64,000 bases of DNA from Alistipes sp. (GTDB taxonomy: Bacteria > Bacteroidota > Bacteroidia > Bacteroidales > Rikenellaceae): contig JAFZFP010000018.1 of the NCBI GenBank assembly GCA_017555905.1, forward strand, positions 1 through 64,000, read 5' to 3'. Of this stretch, positions 52,859 to 62,066 are shown piece by piece (within the stretch, counting starts at the first letter, position 1; the number at the start of each line of letters is the position of its first letter). A program made the translations under genes and the position numbers. The notes beneath the pieces are model-generated. The model was not told where the DNA came from, did not search any database, and saw nothing but the letters and a program-made list of their open reading frames with translations.

Positions 52859-54910
52859 ATGAAGCACTTAGGCACCGTAATTTTAGCAGTATTAGCGACA
52901 ATTTTTATTTCGTTTCTGCTTACATCGTGCGAATTTACCGTTGAGGATACTCCCATCAACACCGAGCAACAGCCCGACGACCCTTCAGACACCTCAAGTG
53001 AGGAGAATGGCTCACAGAACGGTGATGAAAATGAGGAGAATGGAGAGAACGGAGAGACTCCAGGCGAGGACAACCCCGAGACTCCTGGCGGTGAGACACC
53101 CGAGGAGCCTGAGACTCCGGAGAATCCTACTCCCGAAAATCCAGATACTCCTGCGGTAGACAACACTATTGAGGTGTGGAATGGTCTCTGGGCCGACGAC
53201 AGAAGTATTGACGTAGTGGGTAGCAACAACGACTACTTCCACGAACTCTGTTCTTTCCCCAATAAAGTGGTTGTCCGTTTCGAGGGAGATGGTGCGATAG
53301 TGGAGACTTATAATAGTTCGGTCACTCCTCATACTAGCGGTGCTTACGTTGGTCTCGACCTTACGTCTGTAAGTGGCGTGGAGGTCATCGTTTCGGGAAA
53401 GACTCAGAATGGCGGTCTAAAGATTTACAGCGACAACAAATATAAACTCACCCTAAGCGGTGTGGACATCACCTCTCAGCAAGGTCCCGCTATCAACTCG
53501 CAGTCGAAGAAGCGCGTATATATCGACTTAGCAGATGGCTCAACAAACCGTCTAAAGGACTGCTCATCATACTCGGCAGATAGTTATACCCTTCCAGGTT
53601 CGGTGAACGAGGATCGCAAGGGAGCGCTCTTCACCGAAGGCAACATCATCCTCAGCGGATATGGTGCGTTGGTGGTAACGGGCTTATATAAACACGCCAT
53701 CGTGACCGATGGTTGCTACTATCAACGTCCAGGTGCAACGGTGGCGGTAACCTCTTCAGTAAAGAATGGTATTCACGCTAAGGGCGACAGCGACGACAAC
53801 ACGGGAATTTACATCGGCGGTGGCGCTATAACCGCCTCGGTATCAGGCACTGCGGCAAAGGGCCTTAAGTGCGATATGGATGTGGTAATTGATGGTGGTC
53901 GTCTCAACCTAACCACCTCTGGAGATGCCACTTACGACAGCGAGAGTCAGGACACATCTTCGGCCTCAGGCATAAAGAGCGACGGCAAGATAGAGATTAT
54001 CAACGGCTCTATCGAGATTAAGTCGAGTGGCTCGGGAGGTAAAGGCCTTAGTTCGGATGGAGACCTTATTGTAGATGGTGGAAGCATCAAAATCACAACT
54101 ACAGGCAGACAGTATAAATACTCGTCACAACAGACCTCTTCACCCAAGGGTATTCGAGCAGATGGCAACATCACAATTAATGGTGGTAGCATCGACATCT
54201 CCGTTACAGGAGCAAGCGAAGGCTCAGAGGGATTAGAGAGTAAGAATACCCTGACGGTAAATGGTGGAGAGACGGTAATCAAAGCCTACGACGACGCCAT
54301 TAACGCAAGTAAGAGCATCGTTATAAATGGTGGCAAAGTATATGCCGAGGCGACAAATAACGACGGTGTCGACTCAAATGGTACGCTGACACTAAACGAT
54401 GGTTTGCTCATAGGTATCGGTTCGGGACAACCCGAGGGTGGTATCGACGTGGATAACAGCACCTCGCTAATTATTAATGGTGGCTACGCCTTTGGCGTTG
54501 GTGGTACTATGATGGGTACTCCATCAACTTCGAGCAAGCAGTATTCGGTGGTTTATGGTGGCGTAAACACATCTGTTAATCAGGCCATTGGCGTTGTCGA
54601 TGCGTCGAACAATATGTTGTTTAGTTTCGTATTGCCATTGACGATGAATAACTCAACCATATTTTTCTCGACACCGGACATTAAGAGTAGCAACACATAT
54701 ACTATCTACTCAGGTGGCACAATAGACGGATACTCAGAGTATTGGAAGGGTTGGTACTACGACGGTCTATGGTCGGGCGGTACGACACTCACAACCTTCA
54801 CCCCCTCAAGCGTCGTGACCCAAATCGGCAATACGGGCGGAGGTCCTGGCGGAGGTGGCCCTGGCGGAGGCGGGCCAGGTGGCGGAGGCGGTGGTGGTCG
54901 CCCTTGGTAG
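52859..54910 (+). CDS. lipoprotein with carbohydrate-binding beta-helix repeats (Cthe_2159-like)
   Basis: Surface or periplasmic lipoprotein of 683 residues; lipobox LLTSC with C24. A Pro/Glu/Asn-rich spacer (about 30-100) leads to a domain of the PF14262 carbohydrate-binding type: parallel beta-helix rungs repeating I-x-x-x-x-G-x-I-x-I-x-x-x-G...KGI-x-x-DG (for example GGSIKITTTG, INGGSIDISVTG, DDAINASKSIVINGGKVYA). It ends in a Gly-rich run of GPGGG repeats and RPW. It may bind acidic polysaccharide. It is translated with the preceding small membrane protein (6-base gap). Confidence 0.85.
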   Translation: MKHLGTVILAVLATIFISFLLTSCEFTVEDTPINTEQQPDDPSDTSSEENGSQNGDENEENGENGETPGEDNPETPGGETPEEPETPENPTPENPDTPAVDNTIEVWNGLWADDRSIDVVGSNNDYFHELCSFPNKVVVRFEGDGAIVETYNSSVTPHTSGAYVGLDLTSVSGVEVIVSGKTQNGGLKIYSDNKYKLTLSGVDITSQQGPAINSQSKKRVYIDLADGSTNRLKDCSSYSADSYTLPGSVNEDRKGALFTEGNIILSGYGALVVTGLYKHAIVTDGCYYQRPGATVAVTSSVKNGIHAKGDSDDNTGIYIGGGAITASVSGTAAKGLKCDMDVVIDGGRLNLTTSGDATYDSESQDTSSASGIKSDGKIEIINGSIEIKSSGSGGKGLSSDGDLIVDGGSIKITTTGRQYKYSSQQTSSPKGIRADGNITINGGSIDISVTGASEGSEGLESKNTLTVNGGETVIKAYDDAINASKSIVINGGKVYAEATNNDGVDSNGTLTLNDGLLIGIGSGQPEGGIDVDNSTSLIINGGYAFGVGGTMMGTPSTSSKQYSVVYGGVNTSVNQAIGVVDASNNMLFSFVLPLTMNNSTIFFSTPDIKSSNTYTIYSGGTIDGYSEYWKGWYYDGLWSGGTTLTTFTPSSVVTQIGNTGGGPGGGGPGGGGPGGGGGGGRPW

Positions 54911-54931
54911 CGACAACGAAGGCCTTAGAGC

Positions 54932-55004
54932 AGTGGAAAGGATAACTAGACCTAAATATTATTATAATCAGGTAAATATCGTTTGTCCTTTCCACTTTTT
55001 TTTT
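54932..55004 (+). terminator. long-loop terminator overlapping the pheT -33 element
   Basis: 11-bp stem AGTGGAAAGGA/TCCTTTCCACT closes a 43-base loop with its own small hairpin; a run of nine T follows. The pheT -33 TTTG (54982-54985) adjoins the 3' arm of the stem. Confidence 0.75.
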
Positions 55005-55005
55005 A

Positions 55006-55013
55006 TATCTTTG
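55006..55013 (+). promoter_or_regulatory. promoter for pheT
   Basis: TATCTTTG with TTTG at 54982-54985 and a 20-base spacer. The leader to the ATG is about 80 bases and can form an ATCGCTA/TAGCGAT stem. Confidence 0.8.
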
Positions 55014-55095
55014 TGCGATTATCGCTATATCGGCGTATTGAACTCTTTTTTAAGTGCGTAGCGATACAAAACGACAATAATTAAAAAGATATACT

Positions 55096-57561
55096 ATGAA
55101 CATTTCGTACAATTGGCTAAAGCGCTATCTTGACGCAGACCTTTCTGCAGAGCGTATGGCAGAGATTTTAACCGAACTCGGTCTTGAGGTAGAGGAGTTC
55201 GAGAAGATAGAGACCATCAAGGGTGGCCTTAAGGGTGTTGTAGTTGGAGAGGTTCTCACTTGCGAGGATCACCCAGATTCTGACCACCTCCACATCACTA
55301 CCGTAGATGTTGGTGCCGAGGCTCCACTCCCAATCGTTTGTGGTGCTGCTAACTGCCGTAAGGGCTTGAAGGTTATGTGTGCTACCGTTGGTGCAGTCCT
55401 TTACCCTATCGACTCTGATGAGGAGTTCAAAATCAAGCGTAGCAAGATCCGTGGCGTAGAGTCATTGGGTATGCTCTGCGCAGAGGATGAGTTGGGTATC
55501 GGTCGCAACCACGAGGGTATTATGGAGTTGCCTGAGGATGCCGTAGTGGGAACACCTGCAAAGGAGTACCTCCACATCGCTGACGACTACCTAATCGGTA
55601 TCGGTCTTACTCCAAACCGCGTAGATGCTGCGTCACACATTGGCGTTGCTCGCGACTTGGCTGCATACCTCAAGAGCCGTGGCGAGCGTGTAGAGTTCCG
55701 CCTCCCATCGGTTGAGGAGTTCAAAGTAGATGATACATCACGCACCATCGAAGTTGAGGTTATCAACAGCGAGGCAGCACCACGATATGCTGGTATCACC
55801 GTGAGTGGTTGCAAAATCGCACCATCTCCAGAGTGGATGCAGAATGAGTTGCGTGCTGCAGGCATCAACCCAAAGAATAACCTCGTAGATATCACGAACT
55901 ATGTTTTGTTTGAGTTGGGTCAGCCACTCCACGCCTTCGACGCTGATAAGATTGAGGGCAACAAGGTGGTTGTACGCTCTGCTGTCGAGGGCGAGAAGTT
56001 CGTTACGTTGGATGGCGTAGAGCGCACCCTTACCGCAAACGACCTTATGATTTGCTCTGCCGAGAGACCTATGTGTATCGCAGGTGTTTATGGCGGTCAG
56101 GACTCTGGTATCTCGGATGAGACGGTGAACGTATTTATCGAGAGTGCCTACTTCCATCCAGTATGGGTACGCAAGACTGCTAAGCGCTTCGGTCTCAACA
56201 CCGACGCATCATTCCGTTTCGAGCGTGGCGTAGACCCTAACATTCAGGTTTATGCCCTTAAGCGCGCAGCAATGCTTATGCAGGAGTTGGCAGGTGGTCG
56301 CATCACTTCGGAGATTATCGACATCAACCCTACCCCAGCAAAGCACTTCGAATTCGACTTCTCATTGGAGCGCGCTCGTAAACTCATTGGCAAGAATATC
56401 GCAGAGGAGACATTTATGACTATCCTCGACTCGTTGGATGTTGAGGTACGTGGTCGCGAGGGCGAGGTATTGCACGTTGCAGTGCCACCATACCGTGTAG
56501 ATGTACAGCGCGAGGCCGACCTCATCGAGGATGTATTGCGTGTCTATGGCTATAACAACATCGAGATTTCAGACCACGTGAACTCGACCTTGTCGTATGC
56601 ACCAAAGCCAGACAAGAGCCGACTCCAGAATATCGCTTCTGACTACCTATCGGCAAATGGATATACCGAGATTATGTCGAACTCTCTCACAAAGTCATCG
56701 TACTATGAGGGTTGCACAACATATCCTGTGGAGCGTTGCGTAAAGATTCTAAACCCTCTCTCACAGGACTTGAACGTAATGCGTCAGACATTGATGTTCA
56801 ATGCTTTGGAGGCAGTGGAACTCAACGTAAACCGTCGTAACGGCAACCTCAAGATGTATGAGGTGGGTAACTGTTACTCTTTCGCCGAGGAGAAGGCTTC
56901 GGAGGAGAACGCATTGGCTAAGTATGAGGAGACCTACCGCATCGGTATCACCGTAACGGGCCTTGCAACTCAGTTGTCGTGGAACTCTAAGGCTGAGCCA
57001 TCATCGTTCTTCACACTTCGTGCTATGGTCGAGAAGTTGCTCAAGCGTTTCGGCATCGACATCTACGCCTTGCAGTGTGAGGGTCTTGAGTCAGACCTCT
57101 ATGCTGATGCCATCGTGCTTAAGCAGGGTCCTAAGGAGGTATTGCGTATGGGCGCTGTATCACCTATCGTTCGCAAGAAGTTCGATATCAAGCAGGAGGT
57201 TTACTTCGCAGAGATCGACTTCGACCAACTTATCAAGATGACCAAGAAGTCGAAGGTACAGTTCAAGGAACTCTCTAAGTTCCCAGAGGTTAAGCGCGAC
57301 CTTGCACTCCTCGTTGATAAGGGTGTCACATTCTCTCAGTTGCGCTCTATAGCATTTGCTACCGAGAAGAAACTCCTCAAGTCTGTATCGTTGTTCGACG
57401 TTTATGAGGGCGACAAACTCCCTGAGGGCAAGAAGTCGTACGCCTTGAGTTTCATCCTCGAGGATAAGAACCAGACCCTTACCGACAAGCAGATTGAGCG
57501 CACTATGGCAAATATCCAGGCTCAATTGGAGCAGAAGACTGGTGCAGAGATTCGTAAGTAG
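55096..57561 (+). CDS. pheT: phenylalanine-tRNA ligase beta subunit
   Basis: 821-residue subunit of the (alpha-beta)2 enzyme. Order: N-terminal MNISYNWLKRYLDADLSAER, EMAPII-like tRNA-binding domain (about 40-155; CEDHPDSDHLHITTVDVG), B3/B4 editing domain with NLVDITNYVLFELGQPLHAF, B5, a catalytic-like core and the C-terminal FDX-ACB domain (KFPEVKRDLALLVDKGVTFS). pheS is not adjacent, as is common in this phylum. Confidence 0.97.
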   Translation: MNISYNWLKRYLDADLSAERMAEILTELGLEVEEFEKIETIKGGLKGVVVGEVLTCEDHPDSDHLHITTVDVGAEAPLPIVCGAANCRKGLKVMCATVGAVLYPIDSDEEFKIKRSKIRGVESLGMLCAEDELGIGRNHEGIMELPEDAVVGTPAKEYLHIADDYLIGIGLTPNRVDAASHIGVARDLAAYLKSRGERVEFRLPSVEEFKVDDTSRTIEVEVINSEAAPRYAGITVSGCKIAPSPEWMQNELRAAGINPKNNLVDITNYVLFELGQPLHAFDADKIEGNKVVVRSAVEGEKFVTLDGVERTLTANDLMICSAERPMCIAGVYGGQDSGISDETVNVFIESAYFHPVWVRKTAKRFGLNTDASFRFERGVDPNIQVYALKRAAMLMQELAGGRITSEIIDINPTPAKHFEFDFSLERARKLIGKNIAEETFMTILDSLDVEVRGREGEVLHVAVPPYRVDVQREADLIEDVLRVYGYNNIEISDHVNSTLSYAPKPDKSRLQNIASDYLSANGYTEIMSNSLTKSSYYEGCTTYPVERCVKILNPLSQDLNVMRQTLMFNALEAVELNVNRRNGNLKMYEVGNCYSFAEEKASEENALAKYEETYRIGITVTGLATQLSWNSKAEPSSFFTLRAMVEKLLKRFGIDIYALQCEGLESDLYADAIVLKQGPKEVLRMGAVSPIVRKKFDIKQEVYFAEIDFDQLIKMTKKSKVQFKELSKFPEVKRDLALLVDKGVTFSQLRSIAFATEKKLLKSVSLFDVYEGDKLPEGKKSYALSFILEDKNQTLTDKQIERTMANIQAQLEQKTGAEIRK

Positions 57562-57580
57562 TCTTGCACTATAACCAAAC

Positions 57581-57617
57581 AAAGTAAAGGGGTGTCATTA
57601 CGACACCCCTTTACTTT
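57581..57617. terminator. bidirectional terminator between pheT and the phosphate transporter
   Basis: 16-bp perfect stem AAAGTAAAGGGGTGTC with a 5-base loop between convergent genes. Confidence 0.9.
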
Positions 57618-57674
57618 ACATATCAATCAGCCGTAATCCACGCCCCCAAAGATAAGGGGGCAAAGATAGGACTA

Positions 57675-59882
57675 TTAATGTACGAAATGCTCCAAAGACT
57701 TCATAATATTTCGTGAGTGAAGCACCATAGTCTTTGTCTCAGTCAAGATGTTGAAGAACAACATATTAGCCGACGATGAACCACCCGTATCACGCAAACG
57801 ACGCAACTGATTCTGCATAACCTCGTCGATAAGGTCGAACATCTCATCGCGCATATTAAGAATCTTATCCATAGTGTCGAAACTACGTGTGCGAAGCATA
57901 TTATTAATCTCTCCAAAGATCTCCTCCACACGGTCGTTGATGCGCTTAAGGTCGTAAACCTGCTCCTTGGTAAGACCAGTGTGGTTGTTATCTACGTGCT
58001 TATAGCAAGGGCGCGTGATATGCAACAACGCCTTACTTGTCTCAGAGATATAGTCCACAACCTGAACGTAGTAGTGTCCCGTATTCACGTCGCTATCCTC
58101 GAGGTTGCGCAACAATGGCAACAACTCATACTTCTGCTGGCGTGTAGAGTGATAGAACTCCTCGGCCTCCTTGACCATATCGCGAAGCACCTTGCGGTTC
58201 TCCTTGAACACAGCGACAATCGTGCGGTCATAGATCATTGTCACCTTCTCCATAGAAGAGCATACGTGTTCGGTATAGGTGATAAGTGCCTCCTCAGGGC
58301 TCTGCTTAAGAGCATCGCCAATCTTAGCAACGGCAGACTCCTCAACCTTATTCTCTTGCTTTTTTGAGATATTACTCTTGATGATAAGGCCCACGCAAAC
58401 CAAAGTAACACAGATAATAGCAATAGTACCGCCATAGACCAAGATAAGTGTTACGGCAAGGGCAATAACGAAACCACCCACGGCTGTAACAAACCAGCCC
58501 ATAATAACGGTAGTAACACCCGTAATACGATAAACGGCACTCTCTCTACCCCACGCTCTATCGGCCAATGACGAACCCATAGAGACCATAAAGACTACGT
58601 ATGTGGTAGATAGTGGCAACTTAAGTTGTGTACCTATAGAAATAAGTATGGCAGCCGCAGTAAGGTTTACCGTAGCACGAATAAGGTCGTAATTGACATC
58701 TCCGCGCTCATCCTCTGGAAGTGGCTCGAAGCGGCTGTCGATAGCCTCTATAACAGACTTTGGTGTTAGTCGTGTAATGAAGTCGTTGAACATACGCACT
58801 GCACGCACGATGCCACGAGACATCACAGTTGCCTCGCTGTTGGTTGGTGCCTCCTCGCTCTGCGACGACAACTTACGCTCGGTCTCAATCACTCGCATAG
58901 CCTTCTTTGAGGTAAAGAGCGTGATGACCATAACCAGACCCGCAGCACACATAATCCAGAAGTTAGCCTGTGTAGGCTGGCTGAGAGCCTCCATCGAAGT
59001 TGGCTCAACACCCGAATTATGGGCAATCATATATGAGTCGTAACCCGCATAAGGCACACCGATAAAGTTCACAAGGTCGTTACCAGCAAATGCCAAGGCC
59101 AACGAGAAGGTACCTGCAAGAATTGATACTCGCAATATATTTACGTTGAAACGCTGCAAGAGCCACAAAACTACCGAACAAACTACCCAAAGGATAAGCA
59201 ACGACAGACTGGTATTGTTATTCACAAAGTCGAGCAAGACCACAGGGATAAAGCCCGAATTCTTAAGACCCTTGAACACCGTGAAATATACGATACCCGC
59301 CAAGGTAATGCCACACCATAAGGCTCCGAAACGGTTGAAAACCTTATGGTAGCGGAACGAAAAGATAAGACGTGAGATATACATCAGAAGGTGACCCGTA
59401 ACAAAGGCCAAGAGGACCGAAAGCAGGATACCCGACACGATACCTAAGGCGTTACCCGAGTTGATATACTCTCCAAGACTCGCCGTAGTGGTATCGCTCC
59501 ATATATTATATAGTGCCAAGGCCATAGCCGAGCCGAGCAAACCGAATACCAACGAAACGGTAGTAGACGTAGGCAGACCCAACGAGTTATAGATATCCAA
59601 GAGAATGATATTCGAGAGCATCATACCGAGGAAGAGTATCATAATCTCCTGGTAAGAGAACATCGCAGGATAGAAGACTCCACTACGCGCAACATCCATC
59701 ATACCACTCGACGTCATAACTCCGACCATAACACCAACTCCTGCCACAGTAAGAATCACATTCTTCTTGGCCACCTTAGAGCCAAACGCCGAATTAAGGA
59801 AATTAACTGCATCGTTGGAGACTCCGACGATGATACCCATAACTGCGAGAATTGCAAGGGTAATAACGATAAATAAATCCAT
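57675..59882 (-). CDS. PiT-family inorganic phosphate transporter fused to a PhoU-like (DUF47) domain
   Basis: 735 residues. The first 500 are the PiT (PF01384) transporter with about 11-12 membrane helices, including GVSNDAVNFLNSAFGSKVAK and GNDLVNFIGVPYAGYDSYMI (the family's paired GxNDxxN signatures) and LGLPTSTTVSLVFGLLGSAM. The last 220 residues form a soluble helical DUF47/PhoU-like domain. Predicted low-affinity phosphate:cation symport with built-in regulation. The promoter has tandem 11-bp repeats, and the divergent neighbour is a PhoB/PhoR-like pair. Confidence 0.93.
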   Translation of the reverse strand: MDLFIVITLAILAVMGIIVGVSNDAVNFLNSAFGSKVAKKNVILTVAGVGVMVGVMTSSGMMDVARSGVFYPAMFSYQEIMILFLGMMLSNIILLDIYNSLGLPTSTTVSLVFGLLGSAMALALYNIWSDTTTASLGEYINSGNALGIVSGILLSVLLAFVTGHLLMYISRLIFSFRYHKVFNRFGALWCGITLAGIVYFTVFKGLKNSGFIPVVLLDFVNNNTSLSLLILWVVCSVVLWLLQRFNVNILRVSILAGTFSLALAFAGNDLVNFIGVPYAGYDSYMIAHNSGVEPTSMEALSQPTQANFWIMCAAGLVMVITLFTSKKAMRVIETERKLSSQSEEAPTNSEATVMSRGIVRAVRMFNDFITRLTPKSVIEAIDSRFEPLPEDERGDVNYDLIRATVNLTAAAILISIGTQLKLPLSTTYVVFMVSMGSSLADRAWGRESAVYRITGVTTVIMGWFVTAVGGFVIALAVTLILVYGGTIAIICVTLVCVGLIIKSNISKKQENKVEESAVAKIGDALKQSPEEALITYTEHVCSSMEKVTMIYDRTIVAVFKENRKVLRDMVKEAEEFYHSTRQQKYELLPLLRNLEDSDVNTGHYYVQVVDYISETSKALLHITRPCYKHVDNNHTGLTKEQVYDLKRINDRVEEIFGEINNMLRTRSFDTMDKILNMRDEMFDLIDEVMQNQLRRLRDTGGSSSANMLFFNILTETKTMVLHSRNIMKSLEHFVH

Positions 59883-59901
59883 AGGTTTCTAAATATTTTT
59901 A

Positions 59902-59909
59902 CAAAATTA
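59902..59909 (-). promoter_or_regulatory. -7 promoter box for the phosphate transporter
   Basis: Minus-strand TAATTTTG, 19 bases before the ATG. No TTTG occurs at the usual -33 distance; tandem 11-bp repeats occupy that place instead, as expected of an activator-dependent promoter. Confidence 0.65.
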
Positions 59910-59917
59910 AGAAATAA

Positions 59918-59939
59918 TTGTTACAAAATTGTTACAAAA
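59918..59939. promoter_or_regulatory. tandem 11-bp repeat, candidate PhoB-type operator
   Basis: TTGTTACAAAA occurs twice with no gap. An 11-base direct repeat is the normal spacing of half-sites for OmpR/PhoB-family regulators. It begins 8 bases upstream of the transporter's -7 box. Confidence 0.6.
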
Positions 59940-60030
59940 CGATTAAGAGAATGTAACACGTGGCCGATTATTTGCCATTATTATCAATAAAAAAGTAATA
60001 AGCAAGTTTGCTACATTGGGAAATAGTTAT

Positions 60031-60038
60031 TAATTTTG
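60031..60038 (+). promoter_or_regulatory. promoter for the two-component system
   Basis: TAATTTTG with TTTG at 60007-60010 and a 20-base spacer. Transcription would start near 60041. Confidence 0.75.
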
Positions 60039-60078
60039 TATCAGTTGAATATATAAAATAGTGGGCATCGAACATCGT

Positions 60079-60783
60079 ATGAGTGATAATAACCGATATA
60101 GGATCTTGGTTGTAGATGACGAAGAGTCGCTGTGCGAGATTCTGAAATTCAACCTAACAAAAGAGGGGTACGACGTAGTTACGGCCTATAGTGCCGAAGA
60201 GGCTTTGGCCCTAAAACTTACGAACATAGACCTCATAATTTTGGATATTATGATGGGAGAACTTAGTGGTTTTAGTTTCGCTAAGATTCTAAAAACCAGA
60301 GAGGAGACCTCTCATATCCCAATTATCTTCTGTTCGGCATTGGACAACGAGAGCGACAAAATCAAGGGACTGGATATGGGCGCTGACGACTACATATCGA
60401 AACCCTACTCCTTAGCCGAAGTTATGGCTCGTGTGCGTAGTGTTCTACGTCGCACATCGCGTCCCGAACGAGAGGTGGAGCATAACACCGAGAGCGTTAT
60501 ACGATTTAATACGTTGGAGGTTAATATCCTGAATAAGCGTTGTTTCATCGACAACCAAGAGATACAACTCACTCGCAAAGAGTTTGACATCTTGGAATTG
60601 TTGCTATCGAACAAAGGTAAGATTCTTTCGCGCGAGCAGATAATGAAACACGTGTGGAGAGAGGAGGTCATCGTCTTGGACCGCACCATAGATGTAAATA
60701 TTACACGTATGCGCAAGAAGTTAAAAGAGTATGGTAACCATATAATAACAAGAACAGGATATGGATATGGATTCGAAGGCTAA
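60079..60783 (+). CDS. OmpR/PhoB-family response regulator
   Basis: Two-domain regulator, 234 residues from ATG 60079 (240 if GTG 60061 is used). Receiver domain: acidic pair D13/D14, phospho-acceptor D56 in LIILDIMMGE, and the conserved Lys in DYISKPYS. The C-terminal winged helix contains IQLTRKEFDILELLLSNKG and RTIDVNITRMRKKL, the PhoB-type DNA-binding domain. It overlaps the kinase gene by 23 bases. Its divergent neighbour is a phosphate transporter, so a phosphate role is likely but unproven. Confidence 0.92.
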   Translation: MSDNNRYRILVVDDEESLCEILKFNLTKEGYDVVTAYSAEEALALKLTNIDLIILDIMMGELSGFSFAKILKTREETSHIPIIFCSALDNESDKIKGLDMGADDYISKPYSLAEVMARVRSVLRRTSRPEREVEHNTESVIRFNTLEVNILNKRCFIDNQEIQLTRKEFDILELLLSNKGKILSREQIMKHVWREEVIVLDRTIDVNITRMRKKLKEYGNHIITRTGYGYGFEG

Positions 60784-61867
60784 ATTATTCAGTTATCGCG
60801 GGGGAATGTACCTACTTTTAGCCCTGCTCACAATCTTGCTTATCGGAGGTTTTATCATCTACCGATTCTCGTTACTGAGCCACCAAAATATCGTTAATAC
60901 GCTCGACGAGGGTATCTTCTTTGGTATCATCGGTGTAGCCATCGCAACGGTGGTTATTGCCCTACTGCTTGCCGTACGCCTCAATCGTAATCTACAAAGC
61001 CTTCAGCGCGCTGCGATGACTATGGAGAGTGGCGCCGACATAGGCTCAATTCCAGAGTTCGCAAACGACGAACTCGGTGACGTTTCACGCCATATTATCG
61101 ACCTCTATCAGCGTCTGCATCAGGCAAATAAGGAGGTTCAGATAGAGCACGACAGAGCTTTGCACGAGCAGCAGGAGAAGTTGCGTATCAAGCGCCAACT
61201 TACCAACAATATCAACCACGAGATTAAGACCCCCGTGGCAGCTATTCAGGGTTATTTAGAGACGCTCATAAACTCGAATGACATAAGCGAGGAGGAGCGT
61301 AACGCCTTCATCGAGAAGTGCTATACCCACTGCTTACGTCTGACTCAACTCCTCCACGACGTATCAACAATTACCCGTTTGGAGGATGGCAGTTCGCGTA
61401 TCGTCTGCGAGAGTATCGACCTCAGGGCAATCATCGACGAGATCGCTTCGGAGGTGGCACTCTTGCCCGACGACAAGCGTATGCGTATGAACATTTCTCT
61501 TCCTGAAAAGGTGGTTATCAACGGCAACTCAACCTTGCTGATGTCTATATTTAAAAACCTAACAGACAATGCCTTAGCATACTCTGGAGGCCGAGACATA
61601 TACATTAAGTTAGTCAATGAGACTGCCGATGCCTACACCCTCACATTTGCCGACAATGGTATCGGTGTAGATGAGGAGCATATCTGTCATATTTTCGAGC
61701 GTTTCTACCGCATCGACAAAGGTCGCTCTCGCAAGTTGGGAGGCACTGGTTTGGGTCTCTCAATCGTGAAAAACTCGATACTCTTCCACGGTGGCGACAT
61801 CTCGGTTTGCAACCGTAAGATGGGTGGTTTGGAGTTCACCATTACCCTACCTAAAAGTTTGGCATAG
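60761..61867 (+). CDS. sensor histidine kinase, PhoR-like
   Basis: 368 residues. Two membrane helices (about 16-37 and 51-73) are joined by a very short outer loop of about 13 residues, so there is no periplasmic sensor domain. A HAMP-like segment and coiled coil lead to HisKA with H153 in NNINHEIKTPVAAIQGYLET, then HATPase motifs NLTDNALAYSGG, FADNGIGVDEEH and GGTGLGLSIVKNS. Sensing must be in the membrane or through a partner, such as the transporter's PhoU-like domain. Alternative ATG at 60767. Confidence 0.92.
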   Translation: MDMDSKAKLFSYRGGMYLLLALLTILLIGGFIIYRFSLLSHQNIVNTLDEGIFFGIIGVAIATVVIALLLAVRLNRNLQSLQRAAMTMESGADIGSIPEFANDELGDVSRHIIDLYQRLHQANKEVQIEHDRALHEQQEKLRIKRQLTNNINHEIKTPVAAIQGYLETLINSNDISEEERNAFIEKCYTHCLRLTQLLHDVSTITRLEDGSSRIVCESIDLRAIIDEIASEVALLPDDKRMRMNISLPEKVVINGNSTLLMSIFKNLTDNALAYSGGRDIYIKLVNETADAYTLTFADNGIGVDEEHICHIFERFYRIDKGRSRKLGGTGLGLSIVKNSILFHGGDISVCNRKMGGLEFTITLPKSLA

Positions 61868-61905
61868 GCCTACGGAGCGCTGAAAGCAGTCCAAATCGTA
61901 TAGTT

Positions 61906-61965
61906 GTGGTTGTGATTTTGTGAAATTCGAGAGGATTTTGCGAAAATCACAACCACTTCTTTTTG
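61906..61965 (+). terminator. terminator after the histidine kinase
   Basis: 14-bp perfect stem GTGGTTGTGATTTT with a 23-base loop, then TTCTTTTTG. The last four bases (61962-61965) double as the TTTG of the secA promoter. Confidence 0.8.
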
Positions 61966-61984
61966 ATTATTCCCAATAAATTCC

Positions 61985-61992
61985 TATCTTTG
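61985..61992 (+). promoter_or_regulatory. promoter for secA
   Basis: TATCTTTG with TTTG at 61962-61965 (19-base spacer), giving a leader of about 70 bases. Confidence 0.8.
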
Positions 61993-62066
61993 CGCGTTAT
62001 GTATTACTACATAAGTATCACTTTGGGAGTACGTAACACTTAAGAGGTAAAAACAAAAACGCGAAT

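Noticed and set aside
54837-54907. G-rich repeats as a G-quadruplex or transposon end
   Set aside because: They are the in-frame GPGGG codons at the end of the lipoprotein gene; coding explains them sufficiently.
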